Source: Acidimicrobiia bacterium (lineage in GTDB: Bacteria; Actinomycetota; Acidimicrobiia; Spongiisociales; UBA11373). From it: a stretch of 39,989 bases of DNA. Shown piece after piece: positions 25,765 through 33,806 of the stretch (its first letter is position 1; each line of letters opens with the position of its first letter). The stretch covers positions 1 through 39,989 of the forward strand of contig JACRIT010000021.1 of the NCBI GenBank assembly GCA_016215655.1. Direction: 5' to 3'. The translations under genes were made by a program, and so were the position numbers. Under the pieces are notes generated by a model. That model was not told where the DNA came from. It searched no databases and was given only the letters and a program-made list of their open reading frames with translations.

Positions 25765-26684
25765 CCGAGCAACTCATCATCATCGGGTCGGGCCCGGCCG
25801 GGTTCACCGCCGCGGTGTACGCGGCGCGTGGCGGCCTCGAACCGCTTGTGGTGGAGGGGGTTGCCGCCGGCGGTCAGTTGATGCTCACCACCGAGGTGGA
25901 GAACTACCCGGGGTTCCCTGACGGGATCATGGGCCCCGAGATGATGGAACTATTCCGCAAGCAGGCGGCCCGTTTCGGCACGCGCTTTGTCACTTCCGAC
26001 GTGTCGCGCGTTGACCTCTCCAAGCGACCCTTCCGGATCTGGGTTGACGACACCGAGTATCGGGCCGAAGCGATCATCGTCGCCACCGGGGCCTCGGCAC
26101 AGTGGCTCGGCGTTCCCGGGGAGGAGAAGCTCCGCGGCCACGGAGTCAGCGCCTGCGCCACCTGCGACGGCTTCTTTTTCAAGGAACGCGACATCGTCGT
26201 GGTCGGAGGCGGGGACTCCGCCATGGAAGAGGCCCTGTTCCTCACCAAGTTCGCCAAGAAGGTGACCGTGGTGCATCGCCGTGACGAGTTCCGCGCCTCG
26301 AAGATCATGGCGGAGCGGGTGCTGCGCCATCCCAAGATCGAAGTCCGCTGGAATCGCGTCGTCGCCGAGATCCTCGGCGACGATACGGTCACCGGGGTCC
26401 GCCTCCGCGACACCGTGACCGGGGACCTCAGCGACCATCCCACCGAGGGTGTGTTCGTGGCCATCGGTCACACCCCGAACACCGCCCTGTTCGGCGGTCA
26501 ACTCGCCCTCGATCCCAAGGGCTACCTGCTCACCTTCAAGGGCACCGCCACCTCGGTGGAAGGGGTGTTCGGTGCCGGCGATGTCGTCGACGCCACCTAT
26601 CGTCAGGCGGTCACCGCCGCCGGAATGGGATGCCAGGCGGCGATCGATGCCGAGCGTTGGCTCGAAACGAGCGTTCACGACTGA
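25761..26684 (+). CDS. trxB: Thioredoxin-disulfide reductase
   Basis: The 307-residue flavoenzyme transfers electrons from NADPH to thioredoxin. The N-terminal FAD loop is [17 protein letters not shown], the redox-active pair is ACATCDG (Cys132 and Cys135), the NADPH loop is [16 protein letters not shown] and the C-terminal FAD motif is VFGAGDVVD. Length and motifs are ordinary for the family. The start overlaps the preceding stop as ATGA. trxA follows after 71 bases, as in many actinobacteria. Confidence 0.96.
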   Translation: MTEQLIIIGSGPAGFTAAVYAARGGLEPLVVEGVAAGGQLMLTTEVENYPGFPDGIMGPEMMELFRKQAARFGTRFVTSDVSRVDLSKRPFRIWVDDTEYRAEAIIVATGASAQWLGVPGEEKLRGHGVSACATCDGFFFKERDIVVVGGGDSAMEEALFLTKFAKKVTVVHRRDEFRASKIMAERVLRHPKIEVRWNRVVAEILGDDTVTGVRLRDTVTGDLSDHPTEGVFVAIGHTPNTALFGGQLALDPKGYLLTFKGTATSVEGVFGAGDVVDATYRQAVTAAGMGCQAAIDAERWLETSVHD

Positions 26685-26755
26685 GGAATGACGGAGCCGG
26701 CAACGCGGTTGTTGCCCCAGGAGAACGGAGGACGGCCGCAGCCGGCCGAGACACC

Positions 26756-27082
26756 ATGTCTGAGAACACGATCACGGCAACCGATCAGACCTTCAAGGAT
26801 CTGATCGCAGGAAGCACCCCGGTCCTCGTCGACTTCTGGGCCGAGTGGTGCGGGCCGTGCCGCATGATTGCCCCGGCCATCGAGGAGATCGCCGGGCAGT
26901 ACGCCGGGACCTTGCGCGTCGCCAAACTCAATGTCGACGAGAACCCGCAGACCGCCGGAACCTACGACGTGATGAGCATCCCGACCCTCATCGTCTATCA
27001 GAACGGCGAACCCAAGAAGCGCATCGTGGGCGCCATGCCCAAGGTGAAGCTGCTCGCCGAACTGGCTCCCTTCCTCTCCTGA
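26756..27082 (+). CDS. trxA: Thioredoxin
   Basis: The 108-residue protein has the thioredoxin core VLVDFWAEWCGPCRMIAP with the active-site WCGPC and the conserved cis-proline in MSIPTLIVY. It reduces protein disulfides in the cytoplasm with electrons from the adjacent trxB product. The ATG at 26756 gives the standard family length; longer in-frame extension reads back into trxB and is rejected. GGAGGAC about 20 bases upstream is too far to be an ideal ribosome site. Confidence 0.96.
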   Translation: MSENTITATDQTFKDLIAGSTPVLVDFWAEWCGPCRMIAPAIEEIAGQYAGTLRVAKLNVDENPQTAGTYDVMSIPTLIVYQNGEPKKRIVGAMPKVKLLAELAPFLS

Positions 27083-27148
27083 CCGGGGAAACCCTTCGGC
27101 GGCGGACCGGCCGGCCACCAAGTTGCCGCGACCTGCGACCATTGGGGA

Positions 27149-28117
27149 ATGGCGCTCTTCCGAATCGGTGACGCCGGCGAGCCGGTGCGGGACATCCAGG
27201 AGCGGCTTCATGCCCTGGGCTTTTCCACGGCACCCGACGCCCCCGGGGTGTTTGCCGAAGGCACCGCGTCGGCCGTCATCGCCTTTCAGAAGTCGCGGCG
27301 CCTGACACCCGACGGTCTGGTGGGCCGTGAGACCTGGCGGACCATGGTCGACGCCGGACACCGCCTCGGCGACCGACTCCTCTACCATCGCATGCCGATG
27401 CTCCACGGCGACGACGTCGCCGACCTGCAGCACCGCCTCAATGCCATCGGATTCGACACCGGCTCGGTCGATGGCATCTTCGGCGAGACCACGCTGCGGG
27501 CCGTACTCGACTTCCAGCAGAACCGTCACATGGCCGAGGACGGAGTCGTCGGGCCGGAGGTGCTGCAGGAACTCGACCAGATCTCCCGCGAGACGGCGAA
27601 GATGGGTCGTCACCACGTTCGCGAGCGAGTGTGGCTGGCGGCTCTCCCCCAGAGCCTCGTGGGCCTCCGGGTGTTCCTCGACCCGTTCTGCCGCGACGAT
27701 CACGAATCGGCCGAGTCGTGGACCGCAGCAGGCGGGGCAGCACTCACCGTGCGCGAGGCCGGAGCGCAGGCGTTCCTGTCGCGATCCGCCGATACCCGAC
27801 CCGCCGAGCGCCTCCGCGCCGAGAACGCCAACGAAGTCGCCGCCGATCTCGTGCTCGGGTTCTGCCATCCAGGCACCGACGTCCCTGGGGTGTTCTACTT
27901 CGCCTCGGCGCAAAGCCACAGCGAGGCCGGGTCGGCCATTGCCACCGGCCTCGCCACCCGCCTCGGGGTGCGAGCTGCGGGCCGCACGATGCCGCTGCTG
28001 CGCGCCACCCGCGCCCCGGCTGTGGTGGTCTCGCTCCCCCGGCTCGACTCCACTCTGGGTCGGGCGGTGGTGCGAGCCGTGGACGAGTGGTTTGGGGGGC
28101 AGGCGACGAAGCGGTAG
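27149..28117 (+). CDS. cwlM: CwlM-like protein: two peptidoglycan-binding domains and a degenerate amidase domain
   Basis: The 322-residue protein has two PG_binding_1 domains (about 8-68, DIQERLHALGF; and 88-142, DLQHRLNAIGF with VDGIFGETTLRAV). An amidase_3-like domain follows (about 172-315). Its order and place after trxB/trxA match actinobacterial cwlM, whose M. tuberculosis product controls MurA and so peptidoglycan precursor supply. The first zinc-binding motif, normally DPGHGG, reads DPFCRD (178-183), and the usual catalytic Glu near the end is replaced in APAVVVSLPRLD; a His remains in GFCHPG. The protein is therefore probably regulatory rather than hydrolytic. No signal peptide is seen, fitting a cytoplasmic role. 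GACCAT six bases before the ATG hints at a leaderless start. Confidence 0.85.
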   Translation: MALFRIGDAGEPVRDIQERLHALGFSTAPDAPGVFAEGTASAVIAFQKSRRLTPDGLVGRETWRTMVDAGHRLGDRLLYHRMPMLHGDDVADLQHRLNAIGFDTGSVDGIFGETTLRAVLDFQQNRHMAEDGVVGPEVLQELDQISRETAKMGRHHVRERVWLAALPQSLVGLRVFLDPFCRDDHESAESWTAAGGAALTVREAGAQAFLSRSADTRPAERLRAENANEVAADLVLGFCHPGTDVPGVFYFASAQSHSEAGSAIATGLATRLGVRAAGRTMPLLRATRAPAVVVSLPRLDSTLGRAVVRAVDEWFGGQATKR

Positions 28118-28137
28118 TTGGGGCGTTGCGTACTGCC

Positions 28138-28239
28138 CGCAATTCGCAATTCGTGAGGCACCAACCCTGACCCCGGGCCGGGATCCTCCAGCCTTCGCCA
28201 TTCGCCGAGTCACGTTGGGTGGGCGAATTGCGAATTGCG
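28138..28239. repeat. Intergenic repeat copy 7, perfect 16-base inverted arms
   Basis: CGCAATTCGCAATTCG (28138-28153) and CGAATTGCGAATTGCG (28224-28239) are exact complements around a 70-base body containing GGATCC, as in copies 1 and 5. It lies between the convergent ends of the CwlM-like gene and parB. Confidence 0.8.
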
Positions 28240-28262
28240 ACTCCCGCTTCGGAGCCAGCCGA

Positions 28263-29135
28263 CTACTTGCCGGAGGCCCCGAGCAAGTTCCGGTAGATCC
28301 TCTCCAGATCGTCGAGTGACCCGAAGCGGATCGTCATGCGGCCGCCGCCGCGGCGGGTGTAGTCGATCTTCACCGGCGACCCGAGGCGCTCGCCGAGGCG
28401 CTCCTCGAGCACGATGATCTGCGCCGCCCGATCCTTCTTGACCCGCACCGGTTTCGGTTCCTTCTCCTCGACCCCGAGTCCCGCGCGAATCGCCTCTTCG
28501 ACCTGGCGCACCGACAACCCTGCGGCGGCCGCCTTGTTGGCGATGCGCACCGCATAAGCGGAGTCGTCGGTTCCGAGCAGCGCCCGGGCGGCGCCGGCGC
28601 TGAGCTTTCCCGAAACGAGCAGGGTCTGGATGGCCCCCGGCAGGCCGAGCAGGCGCACGCTGTTGGTCACCGCCGAGCGGCTCTTCCCCACCCGGGTGGC
28701 CACCTGCTCGTGCGTCAATCCAAAATCTTCCATAAGGCTGCGGTAGGCGGCGGCCTCCTCGAGGGGATCGAGGTCTTCGCGCTGAACGTTCTCGATGACC
28801 GCCTCGACGAGTCCGCCCTGATCGTCGCCGTCACGAATCACACAGGGGATCTCGACGAGCCCCGCCATCCGGGCAGCCCGCAGGCGCCGCTCCCCGGCCA
28901 CGAGCTCGTGGCGACCGTCGGGGCCGGCGGGGCGGACGACGATCGGCTGCAACACCCCCACCTCCCGGATCGAGTCGGCCAGGGTTTGCAGCGCCTCGGC
29001 ACCGAACCGGTCTCGGGGCTGGCGCGGGTTGGGGTCGACGGCATCGACGGGGACCATGGCAAAGCCACCGGTGGGGCGACCGGCGGCCAGGAGGGCATCG
29101 AGGCCCCGGCCCAATCCCGACTTACGCGCGGCCAT
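28263..29135 (-). CDS. parB: Chromosome partitioning protein ParB
   Basis: The 290-residue protein has the ParB/Noc layout: N-terminal nuclease-fold CTP-binding domain with VDPNPRQPR and LVAGERRLRAARMAG, a helix-turn-helix region (FGLTHEQVATRVGKSRSAVTN) that reads parS, and a C-terminal dimerisation part. It begins MAARKSGLGRGLDALLA, typical of actinobacterial ParB. It binds the two parS sites about 1.5 kb away, spreads on DNA and stimulates ParA. The ATG at 29135 follows AGGAGGAGAC, a strong ribosome site inside the 3' end of parA; the genes overlap by 14 bases. Confidence 0.96.
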   Translation of the reverse strand: MAARKSGLGRGLDALLAAGRPTGGFAMVPVDAVDPNPRQPRDRFGAEALQTLADSIREVGVLQPIVVRPAGPDGRHELVAGERRLRAARMAGLVEIPCVIRDGDDQGGLVEAVIENVQREDLDPLEEAAAYRSLMEDFGLTHEQVATRVGKSRSAVTNSVRLLGLPGAIQTLLVSGKLSAGAARALLGTDDSAYAVRIANKAAAAGLSVRQVEEAIRAGLGVEEKEPKPVRVKKDRAAQIIVLEERLGERLGSPVKIDYTRRGGGRMTIRFGSLDDLERIYRNLLGASGK

Positions 29136-29913
29136 GTCTCCTCCTGAACTCATCGGCGAGCGATCGGTAGGCCTTGGCCCCAATGCTCTTCGGGTCGAAC
29201 GATTCGATGGGCTCGCCGAAGGAAGGGGCCTCGGCGAGGCGGACCACACGGGGAATCACCGTGGTGTAAGCCGTATCACCAAAATGGTCTCTGACCTGGG
29301 CAGTCACCTCGGCAGCGAGGGTGGTGCGCCGGTCGTACATGGTGATCACCGCACCCTCGATCTTGAGTTGAGGGTTAAGGTTTGTCTGGATTGCTTGAAT
29401 GGAACGCAGCAATTGCGTCAGTCCCTCGAGGGCGTAGTACTCCGCCTGGATGGGAATGAGCACTTCATCGGCGGCGGTGAGCGCATTCACGGTGATCAAA
29501 CCGAGGCTCGGCGGGCAGTCGATGAAGACCGTGTCGAACTTCTCCTCCATGTGTGCCACCGCGTTGGCGAGGAGACGCTCCCGGGAGTAGCGGGCGACGA
29601 GTTCTATCTCCACCGCGGCAAGGTCGATCGACGAGGGGACCACGAACAGGTCCTTTGTCGTGGTCGGAGCGATGACCTCGTCGAGGGGTCGCTCCCCCAT
29701 GAACACGTCGTAGATCGAGTGCTCTACCGTGCGGCGGTCGATACCGAGGCCACTGGTGGCGTTCGACTGGGGATCGGTGTCGACGACCAATACCCGCTCG
29801 CCCTTGGCGACCAGAGCAGCGGCGAGATTCACGGTCGTCGTCGACTTGCCGACGCCGCCCTTTTGATTGGCGACCGCAACCACGACGCCGTGGGGAGACG
29901 TCACGTCATTCAC
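29122..29913 (-). CDS. parA: Chromosome partitioning ATPase ParA
   Basis: The 263-residue ATPase has the deviant Walker A box VANQKGGVGKSTTTVNLA, the Walker A' region VLVVDTDPQSNATSGLG and the Walker B block VFIDCPPSLGLIT. It binds DNA non-specifically as an ATP dimer and drives separation of ParB-bound origins. The GTG at 29913 overlaps the rsmG stop by eight bases; an upstream extension within rsmG is rejected because it lacks the family start. It is cotranscribed with rsmG and parB. Confidence 0.96.
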   Translation of the reverse strand: MNDVTSPHGVVVAVANQKGGVGKSTTTVNLAAALVAKGERVLVVDTDPQSNATSGLGIDRRTVEHSIYDVFMGERPLDEVIAPTTTKDLFVVPSSIDLAAVEIELVARYSRERLLANAVAHMEEKFDTVFIDCPPSLGLITVNALTAADEVLIPIQAEYYALEGLTQLLRSIQAIQTNLNPQLKIEGAVITMYDRRTTLAAEVTAQVRDHFGDTAYTTVIPRVVRLAEAPSFGEPIESFDPKSIGAKAYRSLADEFRRRHGRA

Positions 29914-30553
29914 CGGCGCGCATGATAAGGAGCCAGGCCGGTCCGTCAAGGATTCCCGCCGGGACCTCGGACACCGACATCCCCAGACCGAGTGCGGCAC
30001 CGATGCCGAGGAGGTCGCGGGTGCGGTCTGGAGGCTCCTGCCGCCGGCTCAAGCCGAGCACCGCCGTACCATCCAGGGTGAGCATCCTCGCCGCCAACCC
30101 CACCGCCTCCGGAGCCCGCACCGATCCCCGAAAGGTGATGCCTTTCCACTCGTCGGCGACATCGAAGGCGTCGCCTTGGGCCACGTGCACGTTGTCCAGT
30201 CCGAGCAGGTGTACGGCGCGGGTGAGGAGACGGATCCGTCGCCCCCCGCGGTCGAGCAGGGTGACGGCAGTCTGTGGCCATAGGATCGCCAGGGGAATCC
30301 CGGGGAGTCCGACGCCGGCACCGATGTCGAGGATCTCCACCGGCGGGGTACTCCACCCGATGGCAAAGCTCAACGAGTCGGCCACGTGGCGGCCCCAGAT
30401 GCGATCGGCCTCACGCGGTCCCAATCCCCCGGCGGGAATCGCCTCGTCGATCAGCCAGGTGGCGAACTGCTCGAGGTGGGCAAGTCGGGCGGTGTCGATG
30501 GGATGTCCTGCCCACGTAGCAGCGTTCTGGGCCAAAATGGGGGAGTCGGGCAC
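29906..30553 (-). CDS. rsmG: 16S rRNA (guanine-N7) methyltransferase RsmG
   Basis: The 215-residue enzyme methylates a guanine in the 530 loop of 16S rRNA (G527 in E. coli). The SAM-binding loop is EILDIGAGVGLPGIPLAI, preceded by RIWGRHVADSLSF and followed by VTLLDRGGRRIRLL, all characteristic of RsmG. The GTG at 30553 is preceded by TACCCT with exactly six bases between, so the message is probably leaderless. An upstream ATG at 30634 would run the protein into a parS site and is rejected. It heads the rsmG-parA-parB unit. Confidence 0.93.
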   Translation of the reverse strand: MPDSPILAQNAATWAGHPIDTARLAHLEQFATWLIDEAIPAGGLGPREADRIWGRHVADSLSFAIGWSTPPVEILDIGAGVGLPGIPLAILWPQTAVTLLDRGGRRIRLLTRAVHLLGLDNVHVAQGDAFDVADEWKGITFRGSVRAPEAVGLAARMLTLDGTAVLGLSRRQEPPDRTRDLLGIGAALGLGMSVSEVPAGILDGPAWLLIMRAGE

Positions 30554-30559
30554 GAGGAC

Positions 30560-30565
30560 AGGGTA
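30560..30565 (-). promoter_or_regulatory. -10 box for leaderless rsmG-parA-parB operon
   Basis: On the minus strand TACCCT, six bases (GTCCTC), then GTG at 30553. No ribosome binding site is present. Confidence 0.55.
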
Positions 30566-30626
30566 ACGAGAGCCGCCGCGATTCTGAGTCTTCCGTCGCC
30601 CGCTGACTCGCTGCCCGAACCCAGCA

Positions 30627-30642
30627 TGTTTCACGTGGAACG
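30627..30642. other. parS site 1 (one base off the palindrome core)
   Basis: TGTTTCACGTGGAACG matches the 14-base parS core GTTTCACGTGAAAC with a single substitution. It lies upstream of the rsmG-parA-parB genes, where ParB is expected to load. Confidence 0.9.
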
Positions 30643-30661
30643 CCGGTGCGGGCCGGAAAGG

Positions 30662-30677
30662 CGTTTCACGTGAAACG
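30662..30677. other. parS site 2 (perfect palindrome)
   Basis: CGTTTCACGTGAAACG contains the exact parS core. Its centre is 35 bases from that of site 1. Confidence 0.95.
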
Positions 30678-30717
30678 TGGAATGGTGAGCCGGGCGGACC
30701 GGACGCATCCAGACGCG

Positions 30718-30747
30718 AAAGAGCCGGTCCTGACGGACCGGCTCTTT
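30718..30747 (-). terminator. Intrinsic terminator after jag (usable on both strands)
   Basis: AAAGAGCCGGTCC (30718-30730), loop TGAC, and GGACCGGCTCTTT (30735-30747) form a perfect 13-base-pair stem flanked by A and T runs. It follows the jag stop by 34 bases and separates the rpmH-to-jag operon from the rsmG promoter and parS sites. Confidence 0.9.
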
Positions 30748-30780
30748 CTGGCTACTGGGGAGTTGGTCGGCTCCGGGTTC

Positions 30781-31677
30781 CTACTCCGCGGCAATCACCA
30801 CGGACCGCCGCGGCTCCTCGCCTTCACTGAACGAGCGGACGCCGTCGATCTCGGCCACGGTGTCATGGACGACCTTGCGGTCGGCGGCGTTCATCGGCTC
30901 CAGCATCACCTCTCCGCCCTCTGCCTTCACCTTGTCGGCGAGGCGGGTGGTGTAGATGCGCAGCGCCTCGCGGCGCCGCTCCGAGTAGCCGGCGATGTCG
31001 AGGCGGATCTTGGCGCCGTCCATGGTGCGACGTTGCACGATGGTGCGGCACAGCTCGAGCGCCGCCTGGACGATCGAACCCTTTGGCCCGACGAGCGCCT
31101 CGGTCTGTTCGCCCACCACGTCGATGTGGATGGCGCCATCCTCGATTCGCTCCTTGACCTCGCCTTCGAGGCCGAAAGCGGCGAGCAACCCGACGAGAAA
31201 GCGGCGGATGTCGGCCGACTGCTCCTCGATGGGAGTCTCCTCGCGATCGTCGTCATCGCGGGGAGGGCGCGGGGGCCGCTCCTTCGGCTTGGGGCGTTCC
31301 GCGGGGCGGGCGGCCGCGGCCGGGCGCGGGGCCGTTGCCGTGCGCTGGCCTGAATTACGTGCTTGTGATTCGCGCGGGGCTCGCGGGGCCGCGTCCTTGC
31401 GGGGACCCCCGTCGGCGGGCTTCGAGCCAGCAGAGCGGCCACCGGTTCCGTTGCCGCTGCGGGTGCGGCGAGCCCTCCCGCCAGATCCGGAGCGTTCCTT
31501 GCGCTTCACTCGGACGACGGCATCCTGTCCTCCGAGGCCCAGAAACCCACGCTGTGGCTCCTGTATCACCTCGACATCCGCTTCGTCGCGTGATTCCAGA
31601 CCGAGTTCGGTGAGGGCGGCTTCGACCGCCTTCTCGACACTGGGTCCCCTGACCTCCACCCATTCGACCGACGCCAT
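30781..31677 (-). CDS. jag: Jag/KhpB (EloR) RNA-binding protein
   Basis: The 298-residue protein has the Jag N-terminal domain (WVEVRGPSVEKAVEAALTEL, with RGFLGLG), a long Arg/Pro/Ala-rich linker (about 62-148), a KH domain (EALVGPKGSIVQAAL) and an R3H domain (ADKVKAEGGEVML, MNAADRKVVHDTVAE). It binds RNA and in other bacteria influences cell elongation and division with a second KH protein. The linker is unusually long and basic. The ATG at 31677 follows GGAGGAG and lies two bases after the yidC stop. Confidence 0.93.
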   Translation of the reverse strand: MASVEWVEVRGPSVEKAVEAALTELGLESRDEADVEVIQEPQRGFLGLGGQDAVVRVKRKERSGSGGRARRTRSGNGTGGRSAGSKPADGGPRKDAAPRAPRESQARNSGQRTATAPRPAAAARPAERPKPKERPPRPPRDDDDREETPIEEQSADIRRFLVGLLAAFGLEGEVKERIEDGAIHIDVVGEQTEALVGPKGSIVQAALELCRTIVQRRTMDGAKIRLDIAGYSERRREALRIYTTRLADKVKAEGGEVMLEPMNAADRKVVHDTVAEIDGVRSFSEGEEPRRSVVIAAE

Positions 31678-31679
31678 TG

Positions 31680-32567
31680 CTAGTTCCTCCTCCGCTTCTT
31701 CCCCCGCTTCTTGGAACCCTGGGGCCGACGGGTCGCCGACGCGGTCGGCGCCGTCCCGGACGCCCCCTGGTTCGTGGATCGCGGTGCTGGTGACGAACTG
31801 CCCTTCGGCTTCTCCGGAGGGGCAGCATCCCGCCGTTTCGTGTCCAGGTTGAGGATCAGCGACTGCTGACCGATCCTGAACAACTGGCTGGCGGCGAAGT
31901 AGACCACCAGCCCGGCAGGAAGATTGTACGAAATGAACCCGAAGAAGAACGGGAAGATCTTCATCACGGCCTGGCCGGGCTGGGGTGGGGCCCCGGGCGG
32001 TTGCTTGGCCATGGTCTGCTTCTGCTGCCAGTAGGCCGTGAGCACGACGAGGGCGATGGTGAGCAGGTAGGGGATGGCCGTGAGGAAGGACCCGTCGAAG
32101 GTGTCGCTGCCGCTCAGGGACTGGTTGGGCGAGACGGAGAGGTTCATCCAGAGGAAGGTGGGCTCATAGCCCGGCGTGGCCAGGGCCTTGGCCAGGGCGC
32201 TGCCCTCGGAGGCGTAGTCGATGGGGTTGCGCAGCACGCTGAAGAGGGCGAACCAGACGGGCATCTGGAGGAGCAGGGGGAGGCAACCGGCTGCCGGATT
32301 GACCCCCCGCTCCTTGTAGAGGGCCATCATCGCCTGCTGCTGGGCGGCCTTGTCGGTCTTGAATTCCTTTTGAATCCGCTTGATTTCCGGCTGGATCTCC
32401 TGCATCGCCTTCATCGAACGGGTCTGCTTGAGGGTCAACGGGAACAGGACCACGCCGATGGCGATGGTGAGGAGGATGATGGCGATACCCAGGTTGGGGA
32501 TCAGGCCATAGAAGAACGACAGGGTGGTCCCGAGCAGGTCCTGCAACCCTTGCCACAACGACGACAT
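31680..32567 (-). CDS. yidC: Membrane protein insertase YidC
   Basis: The 295-residue protein is of the short, Gram-positive-type YidC/Oxa1 family. The first membrane region is followed by LFPLTLKQTRSMKAMQEIQP, a coiled basic loop, and the signature NPAAGCLPLLLQMPVWFALFS; later segments include IFPFFFGFISYNLPAGLVVY. The C-terminus is very basic (GSKKRGKKRRRN), as in members that contact ribosomes. It inserts membrane proteins with or without SecYEG. The ATG at 32567 is placed six bases after GGAGGT; a GTG immediately upstream is too close to that site. It overlaps the yidD stop by one base. Confidence 0.95.
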   Translation of the reverse strand: MSSLWQGLQDLLGTTLSFFYGLIPNLGIAIILLTIAIGVVLFPLTLKQTRSMKAMQEIQPEIKRIQKEFKTDKAAQQQAMMALYKERGVNPAAGCLPLLLQMPVWFALFSVLRNPIDYASEGSALAKALATPGYEPTFLWMNLSVSPNQSLSGSDTFDGSFLTAIPYLLTIALVVLTAYWQQKQTMAKQPPGAPPQPGQAVMKIFPFFFGFISYNLPAGLVVYFAASQLFRIGQQSLILNLDTKRRDAAPPEKPKGSSSPAPRSTNQGASGTAPTASATRRPQGSKKRGKKRRRN

Positions 32568-32884
32568 CACAAGACCTCCGGATCGGGAACGCGACGCTGC
32601 GGAACGGGGTCGAAACCCCCGTCACGCCAAGGATGACAACGACCTACCCGGCGAATCGCCAGCCAAGTACCCCGCACCGCCCCCCACTCGTCGATCGCCT
32701 CGAAGGCGTACCGCGAACAGGTCGGCAGATACCGGCACCGAGCCCCGAGCAGGGGGGAGAGGAGGGCACGGTAGGCGAGAATGGGTCGTTGCAGCCACCA
32801 GCCAGGCTGCCAGGGCCGCAACCGGCTCCGCAGCGCGACCTCCGTGGCTCCGTTCGAGCCTGCTTCCTCATCCACCTGATGCAC
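32567..32884 (-). CDS. yidD: Membrane protein insertion efficiency factor YidD
   Basis: The 105-residue product has the YidD core [20 protein letters not shown], then [18 protein letters not shown] and [15 protein letters not shown], with the three conserved Cys. It is a small membrane-associated protein thought to help insertion of nascent proteins with YidC. The GTG at 32884 is chosen because GAGGAG sits five bases before it; an in-frame GTG at 32890 overlaps the rnpA stop as GTGA and is the alternative. Confidence 0.92.
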   Translation of the reverse strand: MHQVDEEAGSNGATEVALRSRLRPWQPGWWLQRPILAYRALLSPLLGARCRYLPTCSRYAFEAIDEWGAVRGTWLAIRRVGRCHPWRDGGFDPVPQRRVPDPEVL

Positions 32885-32886
32885 CG

Positions 32887-33237
32887 TCACTCCTCTGCCA
32901 GCGCCGCCCGCAGCCACGAGAGGACCACCTCGAACGGGGCAGTTGCCACCGATCCGTCGGCGGTCACGACGTAGTCGTGGCCCTCCCGGAGCGGAGTCCG
33001 TCGCACGGCCTCCCGCAGGCGGCGTTTTGCCCGATTGCGGTGCACGGCGGATCCCGCCGCACGACCCGCCACAAAGGCGACCCGCGGTGAGCCCGGTTGG
33101 CCGGCGGCGACGAAGACCGTGATGCCACCGACCCGACGCCGGATCCCGATCCGGCGCACCATCCCGATGTCGGAGCTCCTCCGGAGCGATGTGTAGGGCG
33201 CCGCCCTACGCGGAAAGGCGGGCGCGGCCCTTGTCAC
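32887..33237 (-). CDS. rnpA: Ribonuclease P protein component
   Basis: The 116-residue basic protein has the RnpA signature [18 protein letters not shown] and the central strand VAFVAGRAA; an N-terminal [13 protein letters not shown] block matches the family's opening helix. It assists the RNase P RNA in trimming tRNA 5' ends. The only start codon ahead of that block is the GTG at 33237, inside rpmH, so the genes overlap by 32 bases in different frames. The ATG at 33162 would delete the first helix and is rejected. Length then fits the family. Confidence 0.92.
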   Translation of the reverse strand: MTRAAPAFPRRAAPYTSLRRSSDIGMVRRIGIRRRVGGITVFVAAGQPGSPRVAFVAGRAAGSAVHRNRAKRRLREAVRRTPLREGHDYVVTADGSVATAPFEVVLSWLRAALAEE

Positions 33238-33340
33238 GACGTGCCTTGAGAACGGCGCGCCCGGCCCGAGTCCGCATGCGGAGACGGAAGCCATGGCGCC
33301 GCTTGCGGCGTCGGACATTCGGCTGAAACGTGCGCTTCAT
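33206..33340 (-). CDS. rpmH: 50S ribosomal protein bL34
   Basis: The 44-residue protein starts [20 protein letters not shown] and ends in [12 protein letters not shown], the full bL34 consensus. It is a structural protein of the large ribosomal subunit. Its 3' end overlaps rnpA. A promoter close to consensus lies about 40 bases upstream and drives the rpmH-rnpA-yidD-yidC-jag unit. Confidence 0.97.
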   Translation of the reverse strand: MKRTFQPNVRRRKRRHGFRLRMRTRAGRAVLKARRDKGRARLSA

Positions 33341-33380
33341 GGAGAAAAGCCCCGAGGAAGAGAGGATGCGTCGGCAGCAG

Positions 33381-33409
33381 AGGTTACGGAGGGGAGTGAT
33401 GCTTGTCAA
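33381..33409 (-). promoter_or_regulatory. Promoter of the rpmH operon (TTGACA, 17 bases, TAACCT)
   Basis: On the minus strand the -35 box TTGACA (33409-33404) is an exact match to the housekeeping consensus, and the -10 box TAACCT (33386-33381) follows after 17 bases. Transcription would begin near 33374, giving a leader of about 34 bases to rpmH. Confidence 0.85.
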
Positions 33410-33629
33410 AGGTGGCGGCGGCGCGGCGTGACGGCGCGGAGACGACACCCTGTCGAGGCGCGAAGAATCGCGTTGGGTCGCGAAAGATGGGGCAACGCCG
33501 ACCGTCACCCACAGGCGATGTCCACAATGTGGGGAACGCGAAATCACACCCCGGGATCCGTTGATGACAAAGGGCTTCCGTGCTCGCGGAGCACCTCGCG
33601 GGCGGTGGATAACGCGCGTTTTCGCCGTC

Positions 33630-33659
33630 TTGTGGCGGCTCGATACCCGTCCATATACT
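33630..33659 (+). promoter_or_regulatory. Probable dnaA promoter (TTGTGG, 18 bases, TATACT)
   Basis: TTGTGG at 33630-33635 and TATACT at 33654-33659 are spaced 18 bases apart on the plus strand. Transcription would start near 33666, and the leader would run through the symmetric DnaA-box cluster, so DnaA could repress its own gene. Confidence 0.6.
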
Positions 33660-33806
33660 CGCCCGTCACCGGTGCCCCACCGGTCACTTCCTCGACAGGG
33701 CTCGGCGGCGCGCCGGAACGGTCACCGAGGGGCGAGAACGGGAAAACGATCGTTCTCCACAGTTGTGGATACCACTGTGGAGAACCGCAGGGAAGCGTTC
33801 GAGGGA

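Larger units (their letters stand above)
33341..33806. other. Origin region, rpmH-dnaA spacer with DnaA boxes
   Basis: I see no gene in these 466 bases. DnaA-box-like 9-mers are ATGTCCACA (33518-33526), TGTGGGGAA (33529-33537, reverse), GGTGGATAA (33604-33612, reverse), TTCTCCACA (33753-33761), TTGTGGATA (33763-33771) and TGTGGAGAA (33776-33784, reverse). The last three form a 32-base symmetric cluster just before dnaA. Together with the boxes in the dnaA-dnaN spacer this marks the likely oriC and an autoregulated dnaA leader. Confidence 0.8.

Noticed and set aside
26675-28213. A 512-codon minus-strand frame over trxA and the CwlM-like gene
   Set aside because: Antisense of two recognised genes; its translation has no domain.
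30627-30677. Binding sites for a G-box (CACGTG) transcription regulator
   Set aside because: The full 14-base palindrome and the parAB neighbourhood identify them as parS.
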